Under the pieces are notes generated by a model that did no database searches, was not told the DNA's origin, and saw only the letters and a list, made by a program, of their open reading frames with translations. DNA of 37,265 bases, taken from contig PJAB01000156.1 of assembly GCA_002887195.1 (NCBI GenBank), forward strand, positions 1-37,265, written 5' to 3'. A program made the position numbers and the translations under genes. Each line of letters begins with the position of its first letter. Within the stretch, counting starts at the first letter, position 1. This stretch comes from Chrysochromulina parva. Taxonomy: Eukaryota > Haptophyta > Prymnesiales > Chrysochromulinaceae. Of this stretch, positions 17,939 to 28,000 are shown in pieces.

Positions 17939-20900
17939 ATGATCGAAATCGACTCAGAGGAGGAAGAGGCGGAGTTTCTAACGAAGCTTCAGCGCACTGC
18001 GGGCAGCCATGGCGGCACCTCATCGCGTCAGCACGGCTGGGCGCGCGGCAAGCAGAACATGGAAATCGACCCGTCCGTCCTCCCCGGTCGGATTATGAGT
18101 GTGCCTCCCGCTGCCATCGACGACTCGGATGACGACTCAGAGGATGAGAAAATGCCAGCGGCGGTGCTGTTTGGTAGCGTCGAGGGCAAGCTACGATGGC
18201 GCGCGGAGCAGCGCAATGAGCAGCTTCCCGCTACCGCGTCGCGCGGCAGCGCAACCAAGGTAATTGGGGTCGATCGTGCCGCACGCCTCCGCCTGCGCTC
18301 CAAGCTATTCTCACCGTCAGCTAGCCAGTCGGACGTGCTTGAGCGTCTCGCAATCCAGTGGCACCGGCACCTGCAGACGCTCTTATTCTCTCTCGGAGCG
18401 AGCGATGAGAAGTTCTCGCTCTACGAGCACCAGTTCGCGTCTGCACTGCTCTGCGCGGGCATCAGCGGGCCCTGGCCCACTGCCGACCTGACGTCGGCCG
18501 AGATCCATCGTCTTATCGCCATGCCGCCGAGCGAGGAGCGCACGGCGGCGCTCGCCCCGTACCTGCCCGTGCCAACACCTCTCGCGCCCGGCGGTCGCCG
18601 CTCGGGCTGCTTACTCGGCGATGTGATGGGTCTGGGTAAAACCGTCTCTGCATGCGCGGGCGTGCTGCTGCGTGAGTTCGTCGCGATTCTCGAAGGTGAC
18701 CCGCACCGTGAAGCACGCTCGACGCTCATCGTGACGCCCAACGACTTGCTCATTGACCAGTGGCTGCAACACCTCGAGAATGCCGGGATCCCGCGCGGCC
18801 AGATTCTCCACTATGGCGGCGACTTCACTGCGGCAAGACGTGCCGTTGGCCAGGCAAGCTTGCGCGGTCGGCGGAAACCGCGCGTTGTCATCTGCTCCAA
18901 GTACAAGCTCCTCACGGATATCAAGGGCTTGTTCGAGTACCCTGGGCTCAGCTCGCCGCTCGCGCCTCTCACCACGCCGGCGACAATTGAGCAGCTCGCG
19001 GACATGTATGACGCCAAGCAGCAAGGAGGGCGCAAGCAGGATGCCAAGCGGCTGAGTGTCACTGCTGCCGCGAAGGACGCCAAGCAGCCGCTGCCGCGGA
19101 CGCACCCGCAATCTGCCATCGCAAAGCGGCCGCACGACAAGAAGCCGGCGCCGCCGACAGACCCCGGGGCGCCCGCGCGCGTCGTCGGGCGTGAGGCGAG
19201 GAGTTATAATCCCTCAGTGCTACCCTGGCTCACAGTCGTCATCGACGAGGTGCACGACCTGCGCAACGGCTTCTCGTACTTTGGAATGGGCGGCCTGCTC
19301 GCCTGCCAGCAGGCGCAGCGCGCGGTGCTCCTCTCAGGCACACCCTTCAACAACTGCACGGGCGACCTCGTCTCAATCGGCGCGTTCCTCGACGCCACGA
19401 GCCTTCTCGCGACGGAGATGTACTACTACGAACGAGGCGACAGGCGCTCAGGAGGCTCCGCCGAGCCCAAGCTGGGCCCCACAAAGAGCGCCTTCCCCGC
19501 AGAGCTCTTCTTGCGCCGCGGCAAGGACGACCTGCGCGTGCCGCTGCCGGTCAAGACTGTGAACTACCGTGAGGTCGTGTGCTCGGCAGCCGAGATCGCT
19601 AGCTACGAGCCTCACGAGCACGCGCTCGAGAAGACGCTTCGCCGCCTCGTTCGCTGGCGGTCGAAGCGCGCGACCACGCCGACAGAGGTGCGGCGCAAGC
19701 GCCGCTGGATCTTCCGCCTGACGAGGCAGTTCCTCGCGCAGGCGCACCCGGCACGGATGGCAGTTGTGCATCCGGTTCTGCCCTCCGAGCGCCGCGAGGT
19801 GTCGCGCCTCTTCTCGTTGTCGCGCCAGCGGTGTGCCACGCCCAAGCGCTCCGCGGCATCGGCGGCCTTTTGCTCTTGCTGCCACCCGGCCGGTTTTGAA
19901 TGGCGCGACAATGGCGAGGACAGCGACGAGGATGGCGACGAGGCCGACCCATGGCTGGCGGACGAAATGGAGGAGGAGGAGCGGCGCGAGGAGGCAGAGG
20001 ATGCAGAGGCTATTCGCGAGGGTCGCACGCGACGGCGGCCCTTTGACGGCGATGAGGACGGCGACGATCATTTAGAGGAGGAGGAGGAGGACGTCGGAAC
20101 ACTCGATGCGAAGGCGCTACGAGTGGACTTCATTGACGTGGAGGACGCTGCCGAGGAGGAAGCCGCGGCGGCGGCGGCGGCAGCGGCGGCGTCGGCAGCG
20201 GCGGAGGCGGCGGCGGCGGCAACGGCGGCGGCGGCGGCGGCGGCGGCGACGGCGGCTACCTCAAGCGACGGCGGTGGGGGCGGCAAGAACGGTGCAGTCA
20301 ACGGCGAAGAGGCCGCCGCCGCTTGGCACGCAAAGGCCGTGTGCGGATGCGGAGGCCGTTGCGCCCTCGTCAAGGCGCCCGCGAGCCTGTGCGGCCAGTC
20401 CGCGGAGGAACCACACTACCTGCACACCTGCTGTCTGCAGCAGCTGAGTGCCGTTGCGGCTTGTGCATCGGCGGGATCGTACCCACGCTGCCCACGCTGC
20501 CAGCGCCATCGCTCGCATCTGCAGATAGGGTGCGATGAGGTGAGGCACGCGGCGGCGGCACCACTCTGCGTCCTCGAGGGCGTGGCGGATGCGAACGGCG
20601 TGGCGCTTGGCGGCTTACGCCTCTCCTCGAAGCTGCTCACGGCGCTCGAGCTGCTCATGGCCAAGCCAGCGGGCGAGAAGGCGATCGTCTTCTCGTGGTT
20701 CAAAGGGGCGCTAGATGTGCTCGAAGGTGTGCTCGTCGCCAGGCTGCATAAGATGTCGTGTGAGCGCATCGACGGCGATCTCGATGCGAGGGAGCGGCGC
20801 GCCGTGCTCGATCGGTTCGGCAGGCCTGATTGCGCGGCCGACGTGCTCCTCATGACGCTCTCGACTGGCGGCGTGGGGCTCAATATCACCGCGGCCAACC

Positions 20901-21598
20901 ACTGCATCTTCCTGGACCCGTGGTGGAACCCGGCTGTCATTGAGCAGGCCATAGACCGCACTCACCGTATCGGTCAGCGTAAGCCCGTACAGGTGCACTT
21001 GCTCTATGCCAAGGACACCTTTGACGAGGTGATCCGTGACATCGCCGCGCACAAGGCAGGCGCTGCGCAGGCGCTGCTCGGCGACAAGGAGGGGCAGGTG
21101 ATGCTCGGCGGCCGGGACGCGCTCGAGTCGTCCGGGCTGAGCGGCCGTGATTACAAAGGGCTACTTTCGGGCATCCAGGAAGTGCGGAGCAGGCGCGCGG
21201 CGGCGCGCGGCATGGACGGCATGGGTGGCGTGAGCGGCGACGGCAGCAGCAGGAACGGCGACGGCAGTGGGGTGACGAGCGGGGGCGCATACCCCGCTGC
21301 CACTGCGAGTGGGGGGCGCACACCTCGCATGCCGGGCAGTGGCCTGCCCGAGGAAAGATTCAAGCTCGAAGAGGACAACGACGACGATGGCCCATTGGAA
21401 GGCGAAGGCCAGCTGAACAACGCCGATGGCCACGTCGAAGACGAGCAACGTGGCTATAACGACGAAGACGAGCAACGTGGCTATAACGACATCACCCGGG
21501 ATGCGGCGGAGGGCTCGTTCGTGACCTCCACAGACGGCCGTGGCGACGACAGGCCTGTCGTGGAAGGCCCCGTCGTGATTGATCTCACCGATGATTGA
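17726..21598 (+). CDS. SNF2-family ATPase, Rad5/Rad16-like, with RING-like insert and SUMO-interaction motifs
   Basis: This gene encodes 1,290 residues from 17726 (1,219 from 17939). Helicase motifs in order: I GDVMGLGKT (the usual acidic residue before MGLGKT is Val), II VVIDEVHDL, III LLSGTPFNN, V LSTGGVGLNITAANH, VI QAIDRTHRIGQ. Between the lobes are acidic and poly-Ala low-complexity tracts and a Cys/His cluster (CGCGGRC, then HTCC, then RCPRCQR). This resembles the RING placed there in Rad5/Rad16/HLTF-type enzymes, which combine DNA translocation with ubiquitin or SUMO ligation in repair. The protein ends in VVIDLTDD, a near-ideal SUMO-interaction motif, and an N-terminal MIEIDSEEEE looks like another. 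The N-terminal Ala/Pro repeats are low complexity. Nuclear localisation is expected. Confidence 0.88.
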   Translation: MSVLIRRTASLMSREAVPITTPIPAGFVRKETLVPSRVPASTRAPALPSAQAPALPALPSAPAPALPATITMIEIDSEEEEAEFLTKLQRTAGSHGGTSSRQHGWARGKQNMEIDPSVLPGRIMSVPPAAIDDSDDDSEDEKMPAAVLFGSVEGKLRWRAEQRNEQLPATASRGSATKVIGVDRAARLRLRSKLFSPSASQSDVLERLAIQWHRHLQTLLFSLGASDEKFSLYEHQFASALLCAGISGPWPTADLTSAEIHRLIAMPPSEERTAALAPYLPVPTPLAPGGRRSGCLLGDVMGLGKTVSACAGVLLREFVAILEGDPHREARSTLIVTPNDLLIDQWLQHLENAGIPRGQILHYGGDFTAARRAVGQASLRGRRKPRVVICSKYKLLTDIKGLFEYPGLSSPLAPLTTPATIEQLADMYDAKQQGGRKQDAKRLSVTAAAKDAKQPLPRTHPQSAIAKRPHDKKPAPPTDPGAPARVVGREARSYNPSVLPWLTVVIDEVHDLRNGFSYFGMGGLLACQQAQRAVLLSGTPFNNCTGDLVSIGAFLDATSLLATEMYYYERGDRRSGGSAEPKLGPTKSAFPAELFLRRGKDDLRVPLPVKTVNYREVVCSAAEIASYEPHEHALEKTLRRLVRWRSKRATTPTEVRRKRRWIFRLTRQFLAQAHPARMAVVHPVLPSERREVSRLFSLSRQRCATPKRSAASAAFCSCCHPAGFEWRDNGEDSDEDGDEADPWLADEMEEEERREEAEDAEAIREGRTRRRPFDGDEDGDDHLEEEEEDVGTLDAKALRVDFIDVEDAAEEEAAAAAAAAAASAAAEAAAAATAAAAAAAATAATSSDGGGGGKNGAVNGEEAAAAWHAKAVCGCGGRCALVKAPASLCGQSAEEPHYLHTCCLQQLSAVAACASAGSYPRCPRCQRHRSHLQIGCDEVRHAAAAPLCVLEGVADANGVALGGLRLSSKLLTALELLMAKPAGEKAIVFSWFKGALDVLEGVLVARLHKMSCERIDGDLDARERRAVLDRFGRPDCAADVLLMTLSTGGVGLNITAANHCIFLDPWWNPAVIEQAIDRTHRIGQRKPVQVHLLYAKDTFDEVIRDIAAHKAGAAQALLGDKEGQVMLGGRDALESSGLSGRDYKGLLSGIQEVRSRRAAARGMDGMGGVSGDGSSRNGDGSGVTSGGAYPAATASGGRTPRMPGSGLPEERFKLEEDNDDDGPLEGEGQLNNADGHVEDEQRGYNDEDEQRGYNDITRDAAEGSFVTSTDGRGDDRPVVEGPVVIDLTDD
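17772..17779. promoter_or_regulatory. CGGTACCG palindrome, copy 3
   Basis: It lies 172 bp upstream of the GDAP2-like ATG, almost the same distance as copy 2 from the phosphatase ATG. Confidence 0.4.
20162..20260 (+). repeat. Poly-alanine GCG/GGC microsatellite in the SNF2 gene
   Basis: About 33 codons, mostly alanine with a few Ser, Thr and Glu, lie between the two helicase lobes just before the zinc cluster. The tract is in frame. Confidence 0.85.
21436..21489 (+). repeat. 27-bp perfect tandem duplication in the SNF2 C-terminus
   Basis: Two identical 27-bp units encode a repeated EDEQRGYND nonapeptide. Perfect identity suggests a recent event. Confidence 0.9.
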
Positions 21599-22075
21599 GA
21601 CGAAGCGTGAGCCGTGAGCTTGAGCGATCGCGTTTCGACGTGATACTTAGTGAGCGCGACGCACCCCTAAAAGCGACCCTCGCGCCGCCGCGCCGGGCCC
21701 GCGGGCGGATCGCTTTGTACGCTTAGTTTTCCAATTCCATCGCGTTAGGTGTGTAATGTTACTTCGCTTAGCGAGACGCATCCGAAGGTAAGCGTAGGCG
21801 TAACACAGCGATTCGGTAAGTATACACAGCTCAAAATGTTTCGTATCTGAGTGACTGTCACACCGTGCGTCGACGTCGTCGTGCTGTGTTCCATCGCATC
21901 AGCATATCTCTCGGTTCGGTTCCGCACCCCGTGCCCCCGCCCCACCCCCACACGGCACGTATACGATAGACCCTCGCCATGAAATCAACACCGCCGAACT
22001 ACATGAATCTCGCCCAGCGCCATGGCCCCATCCCCGCGCCCGCCGCGCTCGCTCCCTTCAGTCACATCCGAGGTA
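21599..22075. other. Convergent intergenic region
   Basis: 477 bp between the stop codons of the SNF2 gene and the giant gene. It is moderately AT-rich at 21720-21860. ORFs here are short and show no domain. No RNA gene was recognised; it is presumably the 3' UTRs and polyadenylation sites of both genes. Confidence 0.5.
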
Positions 22076-25000
22076 TCACCCGAGGTACGCGGCTAGCGCG
22101 CCGACGAGCATCTCAGCCGCTTCGGGCGAGGTCGAGCGCGCCGTGATGCGCGAGGCCGCGCGCGGCGAGCCGTCGGGCGCCTTGGCGTAGCCAGGGATGA
22201 TCTCGATGCGCAGCAGGCAGTGGTGGCTGCCGGGTGCGGGCGGCATGGGCGCGTTCAGGCACACGATCGCGCCGGCAGCGCAGATGTTGTTGGGCGACGG
22301 GTCAACGCCCTCGAGGACAGCGAGCTTGACGTAATTCATGAGCATCGCCTTGATCGTGCTCACTTCGTGCGCCGCGTTGAAGGTGATCCGGGCCTGCGTC
22401 TCTTTCAAGTTTGGCGCGCGCCACATACCAAAATAGTCGTCCTTGCTCAGCGGCCACGGCGAGCTGAAGCGGGCCGGATACACGGGCAGGTTGATGGCGA
22501 TCGGACGCGCGGCGCCCTCGAGCTTCACGATGAGATAGGGCGGCGCAGCAAAGGGCGCCGTGAGCTCGAGGGAGATCATCTGGAGCACCGGCTGACCCGG
22601 GGCGAGCGTCGTGGGCGGGGCCGCAGCCGTGCATGCAAGTTTACCCTGCACCGTCGGCGGGATGACCACCTCGATGCTCAGCACCTTGAGCGGTGCGGGC
22701 GTCAGGTTGCCATAGTAGATGCCAATGCGGCCCGCATGCCCACGGAAGTCGGCCTTGAAGCCCACTTGGAGCAGTGGCGACGCCTGGATCAACCCCTCCG
22801 ATTGCAAGCACGCCTTCTGCCACGTGGCGTCGAGCGGCGGCGCTGTGGACGCTGGCGCGCCGCCTGCGGGCGCGATGCCACCAAACATGGCTGCGTCCAT
22901 AGCGCCGAGTTGAGCGCCAGCAGAGGGCGCCGTAGTCAAGCCCGCCGGAGTCACCATCATCGGAGTCATCGGCACCATCGACGCCATCGGCGCCGAGGGC
23001 GTTGGCGGCATGGTCTGGGCCCTTTCCCGGTGCTCGGCCAGGGGCGGCGAGGCCGGCATCGGTGCGGGCGTCGGCGCGAGCATCGGTGCGGGCGTCGGCG
23101 CGAGCATCGGTGCGGGCGTCGGCGCGAGCATCGGTGCGGGCGTCGGCATGAGCATCGGTGCGGGCGTCGGCGCGAGCATCGGTGCGGGCGTCGGCGCGAG
23201 CATCGGTGCGGGCGTCGGCATGAGCGGCGACGGCGTCGGCTTGAGCATCGCTCCGGGCATGATCGCTGGCCCGCCCTTGAGAGGAGAGTCGCTGCCCCCA
23301 AATAACACGCCTCCAACGGGCGTCGGCGCCGTCACGGGCGTCGGCGCCGTCACGGGCGCCGGCGTCGGGTTCAGCTTTGGCGGGCTATATCCTTCGGGGC
23401 CCCACACAGCAGGTTTACCCCCCATGGAGCTGGCAAACGGGTTGCTGGTGTTGGCCGCCCCCTGCGCCGGCGCCACGCTGGCGAACGGGTTGCTGACCGC
23501 AGGCTCGAGCGAGCCGCCGCCGCCGCCCGTCGCGCCGCCGCCTGTCGCGTGGCCACTTGCACGGGCCTCAAGCCACTTTGCGATCTCGGCCGCCTTGTCC
23601 ACGGCCGGCGGCGCCTTGACGGCGGCGTTGGCTGCAGCCGCGATTGGCATCCCACTTGGCGCTTGCGGCTTCGCAACCTCCTTCTTCCCACCAAAAAAGG
23701 ACGTCTTGGAGCGATTGGGTACGTTGGGGTTGGAGGTCGAGGCGAGAGTGCCCTCCGGCGGCGGTGGCGCGGGCACGAGGTCGGCGAGCTTATTAGGCTC
23801 CGCCATAAATCGATCGGTGGTAAAGAACCAGCGCTGATCCTTCGGCGGCGGCTCCTGACCGTGCATGGCGAGCAGCACATTGAGCTGATTCGTGCTCCAG
23901 AACGTGCCCGTGCGCCCGCCGATCTGTCCGCCGTGTTGCCACACCTTCTTCGGCTCCTCCTTCTCTGCAGAGAGCCACCGAGTTGGTACGCAGCGCATCG
24001 CAGTCAGCTCCGGCTGATCATCCGAGGAGGTCGCGATCATGCCCACGGCCACAAAGTCGGCCGAGGGCGGCACGGCGCGCCAAATGTACAGCGGCGGCTT
24101 CGCATGGGCGTCGTGCCACGCGAGCCGGTAGCGCAGCGGATGAGGCAGCAGCTGATCGACGACAGCGGACATGGACTCCGACGAGGCGAGCATCCCCACA
24201 GCCGTGTCGGTCACCTCGAGCAGCTGCGGCTCGCCTGCCTTCGACGGCGACTCGAAGCCGCTCACAGGCATGTGGCCGAAGCACACGCGCGCGTGCGACT
24301 TCTTCTCGATGCGTGCCTCGATCTCGGGCGCCCAGATCGAAACGTCGTGGAGGGCGCCTGAGCCCTTGTTGGACCACACGAGTGTGAAGCTCTTATGGGG
24401 CTTGAGCTTGAACTTGAACTTGGCGAGCGCTTCGGGGCGTACCGGAATCGCCAACCGCTTGAGCACGGAGCCCTCATAGAGCTCCTTGACACGCATCGGC
24501 TTGAGCTCGAGCTCTGCGAGCTTCTCCTGGGTCGCCGGCTCCGATGAGGGCAGCTCGGGGAAGCCGGCGGACCATTCTTCGAGGGAGAGCAGCCCGTCGG
24601 TGTCCTTGTCGAGCCCTTTGAGCAGTGCGATCAGCTCGCTCTCTCCAAACGGCAACCCGAGCCACGTGAGCCCCGCGCCAAGCTCGCCGCAAGAGAGCAG
24701 CCCGTTGCGCGTTTGGTTGAAGGCGAAGAAGATGTCGTGCACGCCCAGCTGCTTGCGGCGCAGCTCGTGCTTGATCCGCCACACGTGCGCCGCATGCACG
24801 AGCAGGTGGTACTCGTCCTCAACGGTCAGGATTTGAATCAGGCCCGAGCCGCGCATGTTCTCGATGCGTGCCTGCGGCCGGCGCCGGCACGCTGAGGTGT
24901 CGACCACCCATCGCTTCCGATCCTCGGGCGCATCTGCGCGCAGCATGCGCAGCAGCAGCCGGGTCTGCGCGTGCGAGAAGGCATGCTGGCAGTCGATCAG

Positions 25001-28000
25001 ACGGAACGCCTGCACGGCGCTCTGCAGCTGCAGGCGCGGCGGTTGGTGGTAGTCGTCGGGTCGCCCGTCCGTGTCGCCCTTTGCGCCGCCCACGGCATCG
25101 AGCAGCAGGTCGCCGATGCGCAGCCCAACGGCCACCTTGCTATTGGGCACGAGCGCCGTCTCGCCGTCCATGGCCGCGTGGAGCGCACCGCGCAGCGTCT
25201 CCGCCTCACGGAGCGAGAGGGCGACCCAGTACCGGCCCATCTCGCCCACGAGGAACTCCTGCGCCTGCATGACGCGCAGGAACTCCATGCTGGGCACACG
25301 GAGCTCGCCGTTGCTCGGGTCGCAGTTCATGGCGCCTGAGGCGCGCAGGCTGCTAAAGAGGGCCTCGATTGCGAGCTTCTCGGCCGCGACCGTCTCGGGC
25401 TCAAGACCCATGTCGGACAGGATGGTGCGCAGCCGCTGCTCGCCGAGCGCGCCTCGGCCCTCGGCATCGTACCTGACGAGGGAGGCCATCGGAGGCACTC
25501 AGAAGCTCACTCAGTGGCACTCAAAACGTCCTTCAGCCACTCGGCACATACATCTGGAAGACGCGGGAGAGCCGCTGGCGTTGCCCGTCGGTGAGCGCCG
25601 CCATCGCCGCGCCGCCTCCGGCGGCGCCGCCAGTGTAGGTTGAGCTACTCTTCGCAGCCGCAGCCACGTCGGGCGCCCACTCCATGACGGCGATTATGTT
25701 CTTGAGCCGATGGTGCCCTTGGAAGCGCCAGCGTGGGTGCGTGTGGTCGGACGAGAACTGCAGGTAATTGGGCCAGCGCAGCGGCCCCTTTTGGTTGAGG
25801 AACGAGCGGTGCACCGAGAACTCGGACACCTGGAAGAAGCCGAGCACGTCCTGCTTGGGCGGGTTCTGGGCCAGCGCCGCGAGCTCCCACACCTTGCCAA
25901 ACTCCTCCTCGCGCGTGTACTTCTCCTTCTTATACTCCTCGTCCTCCTGCTCCTGTTCCTGCTCCTGCTCCTTCTGCTGCTCCTGCTGCTGCTCCTTCTC
26001 TTGCTCTGCGTGGCGGGAGGCACAGGCGGGAAGGTGGGCTCAGGGGGGTGCGTCAAGAGCAAGGGTGACAAGAAGACGGGCGGCCAGCCGTCAGAGCAAA
26101 CGCCCTTCTTCTCGTCAGGTTCGTCAGGTTCGTCAGAGCACACGCCCTTCTTCGTCGGCCGCCCGAGGGGGGCAGCATCCGATTGGCCGTAGCGATCTTG
26201 GAGGACATTGCTCATCATCCGTGGTGCAGGGTGCGCTCGAAGAGCAGGCAGCGCAGAGCAGGCATAGCAGAGCAGGCGAGCACAGAGCAGGCAGGCACAG
26301 AACAGGCGAGCACAGAGCAGGCGAGCACAGAGAAGGCGAGCACAGAGAAATAAGGCAGGAACAGAGAAGGCGGCAAGGAGCCGATCGTACCTTGCTCTTG
26401 CTCTTGCTCCTGCTCTTGGTCGAAGGCGGCGGCTTCGTTGGCCTTCTCGGTGTGCGACTCGGTAGGGACGTCAAGCTCGGGCGCGTACCCGGCGAGCATC
26501 GCCTGCACAGACTCAATGGCCTTGATCTCGTGCATCTCGTCGCACAGCTCGGCGTATTGCTGCGCGAGCGAAGCGATCGTCTGGCGCGTGTCCGTGGCCA
26601 CAGGCACCGAGTTGCTAATGTCCCGCTCGACACCCTCCCGGAAGACTTCGAGCATGCGCCGCTCCAAAGCCGACGCGCCCTTGCCCTCGCGCGCATCCGA
26701 AAAGTTGGCGTGGCCCGCGACGAGACCATTCTTTGCCTTCTTGCGCCACACATTCTGGGAGCAGTGCAGGCACCAGAGCTCGAACTGCACGCGCTCACTC
26801 TTCATCGAGTTGATGACGAGCCAGCTCGCCACAGCTTCGAGCTCCTGTCGACGTCGCTCTTGCTCCGGGAGAGCCGCGATCTGCGCCGCACGCACGTCGC
26901 GCGTGGTGCCTGCGCCCAGGGCCGTCTCGGACGCCATGAGCCGCTGCACCTCAGGGATGACGAAGAGGAGGATCGTCTGCCCTTTGCCGATGCCGCGCAT
27001 GCGGTACGCGCCCTGGGCGTAGTCACGCCACACCATGTCCTTCCCGAGCGTCAGGATGGCGCACGCACTCGCGCCCTGGGGAATGTCCATGCCCGTCGTG
27101 TGCACCTGGTCAAAGAACGAAAAGCGGCGCTCCTTGGGAAGTCCGCACCGCTCCATGTCCATCGTCGAGGAGGCGCCCGCGGTGCCGCGCAGCAGGATCT
27201 TCTTGTGCCCGCCCGGCTCGAGGTACACGACGCCATCGTACTTGTCCGCGGGCAGTCGTTTGAGCAAGAAGTGGGCCACATCCAGGTTCGACATGCCGGT
27301 CACGAGCGCGCCCGTGTCGATGAGGGCATGCGCGGGCGGCTGATGCGCGACCACGGCCTCGAGGAGCGTCGGCACGTCCCACGCGGCCGGCATGAACTGC
27401 TGCGAGACGATGAGCGGGTCGGTGAGCGTTTTGAGCATCTTGGCGTCGTCTCCCATCGAGTAGACGCAGTCGCCCATCTCGAGTGGCAGCAGCCCCGAAG
27501 GGGTTCCCGAGAAGCCGATGCGTCGCGAGAAGAGCATCGCGCCGCCCACATCCTGGCCGTTGGCGGAGAGCTTCATCGGCTGATGCGCCGTCGTGTCGGG
27601 GAACACGAGCTCCTCGAGATAAAACTTGATCGGCTCAGGCTTCCGGCTGAGCAGCTCGTAGAGCATCGCCATGTACTCGACGTCGCTCACATCGAGCAGG
27701 TGCAACGGCAAAATGTCCGTCGAGCCCTCCGACACGTCGACGCCCACGACGGCGTCGAGCGCGTGCCCACGCTCCATCGAGTCCACCATGCCGTCCTTGT
27801 TGAGGTCGATCGACTTGGACGCCTTCCTCGCCGTGGCGGGCGCCGTCGTGCCCGCCGCGCCGGCGGCCGCTTGTTGGAGCCGTCCAGCCGCCGTTTCATT
27901 ATCCTCGAGCTTCTTAGTGCCTCGGACCTTGCGCCCTACGGCACCCATCCACTGAATCCACATGATCGACGAGGGGCGCTTGAGCATGGGGCCCGCCTCC

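Noticed and set aside
25973..26005. Glu/Gln stretch as a separate low-complexity gene or repeat
   Set aside because: It is exon sequence of the giant gene, in frame on both sides of intron 1.
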